A program made the translations under genes and the position numbers. Of a DNA stretch of 64,000 bases, positions 11,805-22,492 are shown piece after piece (the first letter of the stretch is position 1; every line of letters starts with the position of its first letter). The notes beneath the pieces were generated by a model. The model worked only from the letters and a program-made list of their open reading frames with translations, was not told the origin of the DNA and did not search any database. The DNA comes from Brachypterus glaber (lineage: Eukaryota > Arthropoda > Insecta > Coleoptera > Kateretidae). Location: assembly GCA_958510825.1 (NCBI GenBank), contig OY294046.1, positions 73,541,808 to 73,605,807 of the forward strand, read 5' to 3'.

Positions 11805-12062
11805 TATTTTAATTATGGCCTTTTGATAAAACCCATCTATGTATTAAACCTCGTGTTAAACTGTAAGTTTACGTAATATTTATCATGAAAATAATAAAAT
11901 AAATGATTCTCTCATATTTACAGCAGTTTCTCAAAGCCATTGGGACAGAGAATGAATGGTACCATGGTACTTCTGTCTTTTTTTAAGAAAAAAAAAATAA
12001 AAAAAAACGATAAAGTAAGTTAACTTCTTAAAAAACATAAAAAAACAGAATAATATCTTAAA
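11805..12062 (+). repeat. Direct repeat flanking element b2, left copy
   Basis: About 260 bp repeated at 12664-12920 in the same orientation, with landmarks ATTATGGCCTTTTGATAAA, CCTCGTGTTAAACT, TTTACAGCAGTTTCTCAAAG and GATAAAGTAAGTTAAC. The repeat is far too long for a target duplication. The two copies differ by small indels, so the duplication is not recent. Confidence 0.8.
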
Positions 12063-12660
12063 AATAGTTATTTATATACCAAGGGACTAAACTGGCTGTT
12101 TTAGTCCCGTTGCATTAGTGTTTCCTGAGCAAGCGTAGCGAGCGAGGGAAACAGAAATGCAAGGGACTAAAACAGCCAAGTTTAGTCCTGAGGTATATAC
12201 ACTATTTTTTGCAGGACCAAACATAATTTAGGTAGGTAGATAAAATTAAAATTAAAAACCACGCGTCTAAAATCGGTTGTTTTATTTTTGTAATTTAATC
12301 AAGATGTCGTAAATTGCGAAAAGTCAGTTTCATGGCTATCGCGATTTCAATTGTTTTTTAATATCATTGACACAAACGTCAAAAAAAAATGGACGAAGAT
12401 GATAAATTTTAAGTTGTGTATAAATTGTTATAACAATGTTATTTTTTAAGGTTTTCTTTGTTAAAATCAAATAAATTGGTTTGAATCGCTAATTTATTAC
12501 AAAACACCACCAAACCTAATTTTTGAACCAGCAAAGCACATAGTGAATATAATATTTTAATATTATCAAGGTTGCCGTGATTTTTATTCCCTAGGGAGAA
12601 AAACGGCAAGTTTATTCCCGAAAATGAAAGCGTAAAATTAGGTTTTAGTCTTGATCGTAC
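12063..12660 (-). mobile_element. 598-bp hairpin-end element b, copy 2
   Basis: Inverted copy of 9744-10341. It starts AATAGTTATTTATATACC and its hairpin occupies 12063-12205. It ends at CTTGATCGTAC, directly before the second long direct repeat. Confidence 0.85.
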
Positions 12661-12663
12661 AAA

Positions 12664-12920
12664 AAAAAAATATATTTTAATTATGGCATTTTGATAAACC
12701 CCATCTATATGTTAAACCTCGTGTTAAACTATAAGTTTACGTAATATATTTCATATTTACAGCAGTTACTCAAAGCCATTGGGAAAGCTGTCCCAATGGC
12801 TCTGTACAGAGAACCATGGAACTTCTGTTCTTTTTTTCAAGAAAAAAAAAATAAAAAAATGATAAAGTAAGTTAACATCTTAAAAAATAAAAAACAGAAT
12901 ATCTTAAAAAAAAATAATTA
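12664..12920 (+). repeat. Direct repeat flanking element b2, right copy
   Basis: Second copy of 11805-12062. It retains GGGAAAGCTGTCCCAATGG, a small palindrome lost or altered in the left copy. Confidence 0.8.
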
Positions 12921-13530
12921 AATAAATAAATATTATGGGAAGAAATAAATAAATTTAGATTAAAGTAAACAAAAATTAATGAAATACTTTTTGTTGTATA
13001 ACTTGAATCTGTTAATATTTGCCCCTTGAAATTGTTAACCCCTTTTTGAAATTTTTTGCAAAAATGTTTTAATTAGAAACTAGAAAACTTATTTAAAAAA
13101 TAATTATAAAGGAATAAAGCAAATTAAATTATCCATATATTGATATAAGTCTTTCTAATACTAAATTTTTATTCAAAAAAAATTAAGAGCAAAAGTTCTG
13201 GCACCAAGTTAGGTGTTTTGTCGCTTAGGGTACTATTAAACGAAAGTACCTTGTAAATATGTAGTGTCTGGTGCATGTAGTTTTTCTAAAAATTGACTGC
13301 TTATACTTGCCCCTATTAACACTAGCCCCCCTTCCCCTACACTGAAGAAAAATATTTATACAAAAATCTGCTTACAAAAGGGTTGGCGTGAGGTGGGGGA
13401 GTGGGGTGTCCATGCTCGTAACTGGGGGGGTGCTAGAGGGTGCTCAGCACCAGTTAAGGGCCTGGGGGTGTCACTAACCCGAGTTGGATTTTTAAATAAT
13501 TCAGTTTTGGGGATTGAGTTTAAGGCTTCA
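12921..13530. other. Unassigned sequence
   Basis: No coding region was seen. There is a GC-richer, G-run patch at about 13385-13475. No inverted termini were identified. Confidence 0.4.
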
Positions 13531-13825
13531 TTAACCCTTACCCTCCCGAGACTAAACTAATCATAATTTTTCGATTTAATTGTGTTTTTTTATATTAGCT
13601 ATGCATAAAAAGAAGAAAAAAAAAATAAAAAATAAACCATTTTTTTAGTTTTTGCTCGAGTTTTTGTTTCCTTAGAGTGTCAGGAGAGCTGTATTATACA
13701 GAATTAAATTTTCATATTTGTTTGCATTCATAGAAAGTTTATAAAAGTATTTTGAATTAATATTGCCTTAAAGAAAGAATAAAGAAGTTAGTCACAATTG
13801 TGACACCCTGGAGGGTAAGGGTTAT
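13531..13825. mobile_element. piggyBac-type MITE
   Basis: Termini CCCTTACCCTCC (13535) and GGAGGGTAAGGG (ending 13821) are perfect inverted repeats of 12 bp. The flanks are TTAA (13531-13534) and TTAT (13822-13825), one mismatch from the TTAA duplication expected of piggyBac. The 287-bp interior has no coding capacity. Confidence 0.85.
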
Positions 13826-15477
13826 AAGGACTGGTAGGTCGGCCCGGAGGTGCTACCAAGAGCTCTAAGTTTTATTGAAGTTTGAGTTGGTGACCTTTTG
13901 GACCTTACTGTCGTCGTTAGTAGTTGTGTTTGTATTTAACAGACAGACTTAGTGCCTATGGCGTATTTGTCCTAGGAATAGGAATTAGTGGGAGTCCTGA
14001 ACTGGTGGGTAGCTGTTGAGGACATTTTTAATTTTATTTGGGAATCATGGGAATTTTGTGATCTTAATCTAGGAAATTTGAAATGAGGATGTTTGAGTAA
14101 TCTTGGTTGTCTTGGATATCAAGGATGATTTCCGATTTTAGAAAACCATTTGGGGAAGGACCTTACCATTACGTTTTTTGTAGAAGCCAATTGAGTACGA
14201 GGATTTAAGTTGGCATTTTTTTTTAAGATTTTAAATTGTTTTTTTTATCATTCATTCACTCCAATGATTTTTCCTTTCGGCTGCCTTGGAACTTTTTTTT
14301 ATGTTTTTCGCATGCACAAGAAAATTATAATCTTCTAAAGATATTCAAACAAACGAAACATAAAACTGTGGCGAGTTCATTCAAGTTTTACTATGAATGC
14401 GATTGTGTTTAGGCCTAATTGGTATTGTATAAATAGTTAAACCGTACAGTGGTTTTGTGGTTTTGTTATTTTATAAATAAACTCTCGCTGCTGCTGCACT
14501 ATGGGGCATTTGCATCGAATATTTGGACATTTGTTGTCTTAAAGTTCCTCAAAATGACTAGGAGCAATAAACCTTTCACTTGTATCAAAATTTAATAAAA
14601 AGTACCTAATTTATAAGTTAGGAGCATTGAGAAATATCACAAGTAGTTTGCGGAAATGTAGTATAGTATCTTTTATAACAAAATATAGCTTATAATCTAC
14701 ATTTTGACTAAATTTTATTTTATTTTATCAAGATGCACCAGTAACTGTAGAATGGTTTTTGCCTCAGGAGTAAGCAGCATGAACGTAAAATTTCAAAAAC
14801 CGTAAAAACAAAAAATCTGAAATTTAGAAGTCCAGAAAACAAAACATAAAAAGCTTATAAACGTTGTACTACGCAAAGAGAAATAATTACTAAAAAAAAA
14901 TTCTTTTAAATGCCAAAATAAGAGCAAAATATAGTATGGAGTTCCACGTGCCTAGGGGCATTTTAAAAATATAAAATAAAAACTAAACTAAAGAAACTTA
15001 AAAGATTGCAAGTAAATATTTATACCAAGTATTCAAAAATTCTAAAAATAATGAAAAATAGTACCAACAGTAATTTTTTGGAAACAAGTGAAACAAATTA
15101 TTGATTCTTTTTTAATTTCGCCAAAGTTTCAACCGTTTACATATCAGCTTTTAATTCATGGGATTGAAAAGCTGACGCTCTCAAAAATTGACGAACTATT
15201 CTATCCTGTTTTTACATAAGCGGTCACAGAAATATCGTCTATAGTATATTCAACTTCAAAATGAAGTAAGTGTAAACAAACGCACGTGACAACGGATTTA
15301 GTGACAGGGTAGGACTCAAACAAAATATTTCTATATAACCTGTTTAATTTTCTACATTCCTACTCTCGTAACATTCGAGTGGTTTAACCAATGAAACCAC
15401 GTGCCAGCAGCCGCGTGCGCGATTCTTTTATTTACCTCTACTGAACCTTGAAGTTAAATATACTATACAGTGCGTGC
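13826..15477. other. Unassigned 1.65-kb stretch
   Basis: I saw no open frame with protein-like composition, no RNA gene and no repeat shared with the window. It is less AT-rich near 13840-14160 and 15250-15450, so low-copy or host non-coding sequence may lie here. Confidence 0.4.
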
Positions 15478-16319
15478 ATTAAGTCTGGAATCACCCGATT
15501 AACTTTTTAGTTACAAGTAAAACACAAAAACCCTCGGATAGGTCGACTTTTATTTTTAATTTTGCAAATTATGGTGTAATAAAAGTTATTAAAATTTGCA
15601 CCCCCTTGCACCCTCACCCCCCAACTTTTTTTTTTCAAATAGCAACCTACCCCTTGTGACACTTCGTTGGAAAGGTAATTTAATAAGCTTTCCAACGGTG
15701 TATAATAAAGCCTAATTTGGTAAAGGGCTAATGATAAAATGCACAATTTAGTTTATTATAAAGACATGTAAAGTATAACTTTAGTTCACTATAAATGTTC
15801 AAATTAATGTTCTTCAGCTCTTTGACAGTGGACAGTAAAAAAACGGGATTAAAATCGATTAAATAGTAAACATAAAATTGGTCAATAAAAAGAAAAAAAA
15901 TTGCATTTTTCAACAGGGTATAAAATATTACAATAAGTTTAAAACAACCTTATTTAGATTCTCAGGAAGGTGCCAAGTAGGAAATAGGGCAACAATTACC
16001 ATATTATGCGTAATATTTCACACAAACAATGTTTAAATAAAACATGCGTTTTTTCATAGACCCTTTAACAAATTAGGCTTTATCATACACTGTTGGAAAG
16101 CTTATTAAATTACCTTTCCAATGATGTATCACAAGGGGTAGGTTGCTATTTGAAAAAAAAAGTTGGGGGGTGAGGGTGCAAGGGGGTGCCAATTTTGATA
16201 ACTTTTTTTAGACCAAAATTTGCAGAATTAAAAATATAAATCGACCTGTCTGAGGATTTTTGTATTTTACTTGTAACTAAAAAGTTATTCGGGTGATTCC
16301 AGACTTAATGCACGCACTG
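15478..16319. mobile_element. Foldback F7 (842 bp) with CAGTGCGTGC ends
   Basis: Termini CAGTGCGTGCATTAAGTC and its inverse are flanked by TA (15476-15477 and 16320-16321). The arms of about 270 bp are near-perfect inverted copies; both carry TTGGAAAGGTAATTTAATAA-type and GGGTAGGTTGCTATTTG blocks. The overlapping minus-strand frames at 15507-15913 arise from the arms and loop. TA target suggests Tc1/mariner. Confidence 0.9.
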
Positions 16320-16352
16320 TATATTGATATCTCCGCGTTTCTGCTAAGCACG

Positions 16353-16504
16353 TTAAGGCGTATCCAGAAGCTTGCATAAGAACATAAAACATAAGAATGC
16401 GATGCAGTGATTGGCTTACAAGATACATGGCGGCACATCAAGCCAATCACGGCATCGCATTGTTATGTACTATGTTGTTATGCGAGCCTGTGGATATGCC
16501 CTTA
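16353..16504. mobile_element. PIF/Harbinger-type MITE, copy 1
   Basis: A 146-bp element (16356-16501) with TTA on both sides. Termini AGGCGTATCC and GGATATGCCC lead into GCATAAGAACATA arms. The interior is palindromic (GATTGGCTTACAAG/AAGCCAATCAC and TGCGATGC/GCATCGCA). A 3-bp TTA duplication and a GGGC-type end fit PIF/Harbinger. Confidence 0.85.
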
Positions 16505-16849
16505 GTATTACAGTTATAATAACACATTAGTATTATCGCTAAAAATTCTACAAAAATTGAAAATTTTTACCCCATCTGTAAATATCAGTTTGATTTTTTA
16601 AAACACTCAATCAACCCAAAAAAAATACATGTTAATATTTTTAATTATCCACTGTGCGTTGTACTGTAACAGCTTTGTTATATTCTGAAATTTTCAACAA
16701 AATTACCCATTCAAATTTTATTGTTAACCATTAAATTTTTTATTTGAATCAATGAATGAGCTTTACGTTGGGCGCCAAAAACCTAACTCTAACTGAAGTT
16801 ATTAACTGGGTATTTGAATGCGATTCAAAATTAATATTTTTTGATTATA
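16505..16849. other. Unassigned spacer with a primer-binding-site-like string
   Basis: GTTGGGCGCCAAAAACC near 16769 resembles the inverse of an LTR-element primer-binding site, but no LTRs or retroviral frames surround it. Confidence 0.35.
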
Positions 16850-17645
16850 GCGGGTGTTTTTCAAAGGTAGCTCGCCACTATAACTCTTTTATTCTTAGAT
16901 ATAGAAGAATGAAATATACAGGTTGTCTATAAGACCATATTTTGAATTATATCATCTAACGTATTTTTCTTCACTTCTGGTTTAACTGGAAACGACCCCT
17001 ACTTTTGATTTTTAAATGAAACACCCTGTATATTTTTGGATATTCTGAGAACAAGCATGTGTCACTTTTCAATTTTTGACAGGTCATGTCATTTTTTATT
17101 TAAATTTTTATTTTAAATCTAGAGTGCCTTAGCTTAGCTTATTCGATTAATTGTTGGTCTAGTTTCTTCAGAAAAATACTATTTTGATTTTTTCCCAAAA
17201 CTTGAAATGTGGTGGGCTCTTAAAGGTTCAAAAATCATACGTTGATCCATAAGTCATTTTTTTCAAAAACAAGAAGGTGGCTTTAAAATGAAAGAGAGTT
17301 TTTTTGCGAACATTTTGATATCACACATGAATAGTTTATTTGTAAGAACGTGGCATTAAAACAAAAAAGATTTAAAATGAAGATTTAACTAAAAACTGAC
17401 AAAATTTGACAAGCGACACATGCTTGTTCTCAGAATTGATTTCTGAATCAAAATATGTAAAAATATACAGGGTGATATATTTAAAAATCGAAAGTTCATT
17501 TTCGGCGTAACCGGAAGTTCCAAGAAAATTCTAACCATGTCAAAAAATCTTAAATTATACATAATATGGCTTCTGTAAATGTCAAGATCCTACCTAAAAA
17601 ATTAAAAAAGTAAAGGGGGGTGAACCAACTTCCTGAAACACCCGG
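16850..17645. mobile_element. Foldback F8 (about 796 bp) with CGGGTGTTT ends
   Basis: Termini GCGGGTGTTTTTC and GAAACACCCGG are inverted, with TA adjacent (16848-16849 and 17646-17647). Inner arms share CTGAGAACAAGCATGTGTC and its inverse, and internal ACAGG(G)TG / ACACCCTGTA strings near 16920, 17022 and 17469 suggest a fusion with, or derivation from, the CAGGGTG group. Confidence 0.7.
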
Positions 17646-17648
17646 TAT

Positions 17649-19026
17649 AGGTACACAAAAAAAAGGATATCTTGAATCAAAGCAAAACGATCTTGAACCA
17701 AGGCCTTCATGGCTTTCGATATGTTCAACGCCATGTCTGTCTTGGATCAAGTCCGCCGTGATCTTGGCATTTGAGGTCCTAGATTTAAGGACATTTCCTT
17801 AAATCAAAGTCACTTAAACATTTATTTAAGATCATATTATCTTAAACCAAGTATGCAATTATCTTTATTTAAGATCATATTATCTTTATCCAAGATCATA
17901 TTATCTTGCACCAAGTCTTGGTTTAAGATAATATAATCTTGAATGAAGAGAATTATAATCTTGATTTAAGATTATGATTCTTCTTATTCAAGATCATATT
18001 GACCTCACAGTCAGGTTCCAGGGTTAATAGAATGGTAAATATTTTGAACAAATTTCCCACACATGTATAATATTATTTCGCACGCCTATGAAATATGATA
18101 TTTTCTTACTCTGTTAATCGTGTGAAATTTGGTTTCATAGGTGGTTGTAGGAAAAAACACTTGTTTTTGAAGAAAAACTTGTTGCAACGCCATGTCAAAG
18201 TCAAAAGACATATTTTCTTAAATTTTTTACTTATTTTTTTTATTTTATTTAAAGTATATTATACAGACAAGTTCTACAATAAATTTAAATCAAGCGAAGA
18301 AGATAATATTATCAAGAATGAAAGAGAAGAACAAGATATTTGGAGGCTTTGTCCTAGTTTCTTCAGTCATCTTGGAGAAGAGTAAATACATCAAACACAA
18401 TTTTGAGCTCCCGTTGGAAGTTTGAGATCTAAATTTTTAGTTGGATTACCACTCCTGTGGTTAAAATACCTTTGAATTAAGGTCCCATGTACGAGTATAA
18501 AATATAAATAAATAAAATATAAATTGCAAAATGGCGCTTATAGGTATAAATTATTTAATGTTACTTACCCGCGAAATTTTTAAGTAAATTTGAAAATCCC
18601 CATCGTTTGAGGGTAACAGACACAAATTTGTCTATTTTAAAGCAGATGAATACAATGATACACCTTTAAAGACAACTGACGGCAAAAAAAAACAAACCTA
18701 ACTTCTCTCCCGCGCATATCTTGAACTACTGGGCAAATTTTCTGCCAGCCAGCCGGCAAACTCTTTACCGTAAGACAACAGGGGCTTTGAGTCAACATAA
18801 TAACTCTTGATTCTCTGTTACTATTTTAAATTTCATGCATTTAAGGAAAAAATGCTTGACACATGGATTTTCTACCATGAGAATAATTAAAGGAAACCAA
18901 AGTCACAGATAATCTTAAACCGAGGATACATGATCTTAAAAGAAGATTATTACCTCGATTTAAGATAATATAAATCCAAGATAATTTATTATCTTCTGCC
19001 AAGATAACCTTTTTTTCTGTGTACCT
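17649..19026. mobile_element. F9: element built from TATCTTGAATCAAG-like units
   Basis: Inverted termini AGGTACACA and TGTGTACCT bound about 1.38 kb. From 17665 to 18000 and from 18900 to 19015 it is full of self-complementary units such as CTTGAATCAAAG, CTTGGATCAAG and AAGATCATATTATCTT, many in tandem with both orientations alternating. The centre (about 18020-18880) lacks them. The 96-aa frame 18095-18385 lies in that centre; it has a hydrophobic lysine-rich middle and an acidic tail but no domain I recognise. A shorter relative is at 44473-44737. Confidence 0.7.
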
Positions 19027-20428
19027 TGGGAATAAGTAGAGGAAGGGTAGCAAATGTGGGCTAGGTCTTGTAATATGGGCTAGGTGGGTTTCTCAGCTAT
19101 CCGATGCAGTTCTCTGCATCCGACTATCGCAAATCGTAAATGGCGATGTTAAACTACCACAGTAAAGATTCATTAATTAATTCATACATTCGTTGACGTT
19201 TGAGAATTTATTTTTATTTTCCGTCCTTTTCAGCAAGCAACAGAACTTTTTTAGGTAAGTTTATAAATTCCGTTCCATTTCTGCAACAAATTAAAGCCAC
19301 ATAATCGGGCTTTGATGAGTGCTTATTAGTTTTCTTCTAATTACTGAGTTTTAGACATAACCTCTTTTGTTGTATACACCGAGTATTTTTGCAATATGGG
19401 CCATCCCTGTGTTTCTATTATGGGCTATATAGAACTATGTATTTAAGCCTAGAATTTTTCTAGGAGGCCAAGAAAAGATCAGAAACAGCCAAGAATAGAA
19501 GAAAATGGAACGAGGGTGATATGGAACGCGCTATAATAATATAAAAGTACGAGATGGGTACCTTCAAAGCTTTAAAAATGTTTAATATACCACGTTCTAT
19601 ATTAGGAGTTATTTAATTTATTATTTCATTTTAGATATAACTTTTATACTTTTAACTTATTGCGACCAATAAGATTGATTGCCACTTCAAATCTAATATT
19701 TATTACACAATTTTGGGGGCAGCCCATATTTAGGGCCAATTTCAAATCGACACAAAAGTGCACCTTCTCACTATTTACGAAATAATGAATTTATTATTTG
19801 TTTTAATCAATATGAATTTATAACAGGTTGTGACTAATTAATATAGCTATCGTTGGGTACGTTTGGTATTGGAACTAAACTTTTATTTATTTTTTTACAA
19901 GAAAAAATAAAATGGGTAGCCCATATTTGCTTCCTTTTCTCTATATATAGATTCCGAGCTGATTTCCATACAAAAAAAATGACGATGCAAATGATGAGTC
20001 GCATCTGTTTGGACGCGACAACTAAACAACGGAATGTCAAATGGTGAGGCAGCTCTCTTGAAAAAAAAAATAAATAAACAACATTGAGCAAGTTTGAGAG
20101 ATGACACAACATTCGAATTTAAATGATGTTGAGTCGTTGCAATAAACCTGTCAGTGTTACCAATGCACGTCACAAAAATATCACCAGAAGCATTGTTATT
20201 ATTCTTGCTCGAATCACGGGAATATTTTGCTATTTTTCCCCCTTTATTTGGCAGACGGATATATTATATGCAAATAAGGAAAAGAGAACATACAAACTTG
20301 CAAGTTTTTATTATACAGATTATACATACAAAATGAAGGTATGTATTCAAATAAATGACTACATGTATAAGTTAACCACCGAGAATGCATGAAAATACAC
20401 ACATACAATAATGAAATTAACTATAATA
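19027..20428. other. Unassigned stretch with a splice-site pair
   Basis: It contains a small perfect stem (GATGCA/TGCATC near 19102-19119). TTTTCAG and AGGTAAGT lie 21 nt apart (about 19226-19261), which would fit a micro-exon or a transposon exon end. Short frames at 19834-20392 overlap on both strands and are not credible genes. Confidence 0.4.
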
Positions 20429-20477
20429 ACACAGGCACACAAAATAAAAAAAGTGGTCTGTTCTTTAATAACCACAT

Positions 20478-20784
20478 ATCGATACCCCCAAGCAACAAAG
20501 CCGTAACTCATATATTGTCATTTTTTCACGACAGCTATAATATGATACATCATTTGAAAGCTTATAAAATTATCTATTTAACTGTATATGTATTTATTGT
20601 TAATTTATTGTTTGTTTCTAATAATATTAAGTTTTAGTGTTTTTAGTTAAACGTTTGGTTAAAATGGCCGAAGGAGAAATCTGACTAGTACCAACATGTG
20701 TGTCTTTTTCAAGGTATTTACCTATGAGTATAACTCAAAATGGGTCTAACTTGAGTTACATCCTTGTTGCATGGGAGTGTCGAT
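20478..20784. mobile_element. Palindromic-end element G, copy 1
   Basis: Termini TCGATACCCCCAAGCAACAA and the inverse TTGTTGCATGGGAGTGTCGA. Interior landmarks TTTGAAAGCTTATAAAAT and AATGGGTCTAACTTGAGTTA match copy 2 at 44095-44472. Copy 1 lacks about 60 bp present in copy 2. Confidence 0.8.
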
Positions 20785-21227
20785 ATGTACCCCTATGTAT
20801 TTTTTCCGCTCAATCAGAATCCGAGGTTAGAATTGGACCATCACCCAAGGATTTAGACATAACCTCAAAAAAAAAAAAAAAAACTAAAATTGACCTTATT
20901 TTTGATAAAGGAGTTTATTAATGAATTAAACTATCAAACTATGCTATTTATACGTATTTATCTAAAATTAAGTCACTTTGAGGTATTTTTTGAGGTTATG
21001 TCGAAACCTTGACGTGTTTGGACAATTTTGTGTGCAGTTTCGGTTTTAGCGCCCTTAAATACGTATAAATAGCATAGTTAGATCGTTTCAATTATTAATA
21101 TAATCTTACATCAAAAATAAGGTAAATTTTAGCAATTTTTAAAGGTTATGTCAAAATCCTTGGGTGATGGGCCAATTCTGACCTCGGATTCGGATTCAGC
21201 AAAAAAAAAATACATAAGGGTACATAT
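20783..21227. mobile_element. Foldback F11 abutting element G
   Basis: Inverted termini ATATGTACCC and GGGTACATAT. The arms share AATCCGAGGTTAGAATTGG and AAGGATTTAGACATAACCTC with their inverses near 21136-21195, plus an inner pair around TATACGTATTTA. It starts exactly where G1 ends. Confidence 0.8.
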
Positions 21228-21278
21228 GTGGTTGTAGAAGAACATACCACTTTTTTTATTTTGTGTGCCCGTGTAATC

Positions 21279-21900
21279 AGAGTTGATACTTTCATTACGA
21301 CAACAGGGACGTACGTATTCAGTGTTTTACTAATTCTGTATTCACATTGTAAAATTTTAAAATTGTACGTGAAAATTGAGGAACACTATTTCAAAAGTTA
21401 ACAATATACGTGTTAAGGATTTGTTAACTTTTGAAATAATGCTCCTCAATTGTTAAATAAGTGTTTTTAAGGACGTTGAAACTATCTCCAATTTTTTTGT
21501 CATTGTACCCCTCCATATCAAATTTCAAGTTTCTACGACCATTTGTATTTTCCCCATTTGCACCCCTTGTTTACCAAAAACAATACCGAGCGAAAACTTT
21601 TTGTAACAAACCTGTATGCCAAATTTCAAGTCTCTTTTAATAAATATTTTTTTGTGAAGATCAATGAGGGAGTATTGTAAAATCAGGGTTAAGGGTTATG
21701 TAACATTAAAAAATTATTGCCCTTCTACTAGCACCGACCCTAGTGGATATAACAAAATTAAGTTTCAACGTCCTTTAAAACACCTATATACCAATTTTCA
21801 CGTAAAATTCATATTGTAAAATTTTAAAATTCCCATTGTGAATGGAAAATAAGTAAAACAATGAATACGTCCCTGTTGTCGAAATGAAAGTATCAACTCT
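21279..21900. mobile_element. Foldback F12 (622 bp)
   Basis: Termini AGAGTTGATACTTTCATTAC and the inverse GTCGAAATGAAAGTATCAAC. A second internal inverted pair (ATTTCAAAAGTTAACAAT and TTGTTAACTTTTGAAAT, about 21389-21439) makes a local hairpin. It begins four bases after the end of H. Confidence 0.85.
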
Positions 21901-22432
21901 AAAAATAATGTAACATTATTAATGTTACAGTTTTATGCAAATATACTTATTTTTGTTATCGTAGGGATTATTTATAATGAGAATAACCATTGTTGTATTA
22001 AATAATAGTTTATGCATAGAAACTAGATTCATTTGTTTATTAATTAGTTTTTAATTAATTAATTTAAATTAAAAGGTAATTAATTAAATTTAATTAATCT
22101 TTATTCGAAATTCCAAATAAAAGAATGCAAATTTTAATGACATTTTTTTTAATAATAATTATTATTAAAAATCATGTTATTCCATAATATATTATTATAA
22201 CAATGCATTAATATACGTCAACATTTAGTGGAACGACAAGAATATACAGGGCGAGAAAGAAATTACAAAAATTTTAGGGATGCTCCTAAAATATGTTTTT
22301 TTTCTTAATATATTCGAAATCATGATCATTTTGCGTATCTACTATTTGGTAAGTCGTAGACCCCAATTTTTTGTCTATGTCTTTTTTGTTTCTTAACTAA
22401 AAATGCATAAAAGCGTAGGGGAAAGTAGGTTA
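21901..22432. other. AT-rich stretch with a CAGGGCG end-like string
   Basis: An ATATACAGGGCGAGAAAG string near 22244 resembles the CAGGGTG foldback terminus. The opposite end was not identified. Confidence 0.4.
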
Positions 22433-22492
22433 ACGGTGCGCAGTGGGTACCGTGCGCAGTGGGTAACCGTGCGCAGTGGGTAACCGTGCGCA
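22433..22492 (+). repeat. Tandem array of an 18-bp GTGCGCAGTGGGTAAC unit
   Basis: Three units of CCGTGCGCAGTGGGTAAC-type sequence with a fourth partial one, much more GC-rich than the flanks. GTGCGCA also occurs singly at about 22495 and 23093, so the array may be the end of a larger, poorly preserved element. Confidence 0.8.

Larger units (their letters stand above)
20429..21274. mobile_element. Outer foldback H with ACACAGGCACAC ends
   Basis: The left arm ACACAGGCACACAAAATAAA followed by AAAGTGG is inverted at 21232-21274 (CCACTTTTTTTATTTTGTGT then GCCCGTGT). It encloses elements G1 and F11, so it is the oldest layer here. A related terminus appears at 45114. Confidence 0.75.

Noticed and set aside
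15507..15913. Adjacent 79- and 61-aa minus-strand frames as a split gene
   Set aside because: Both lie within the arms and loop of foldback F7 and have no protein features.
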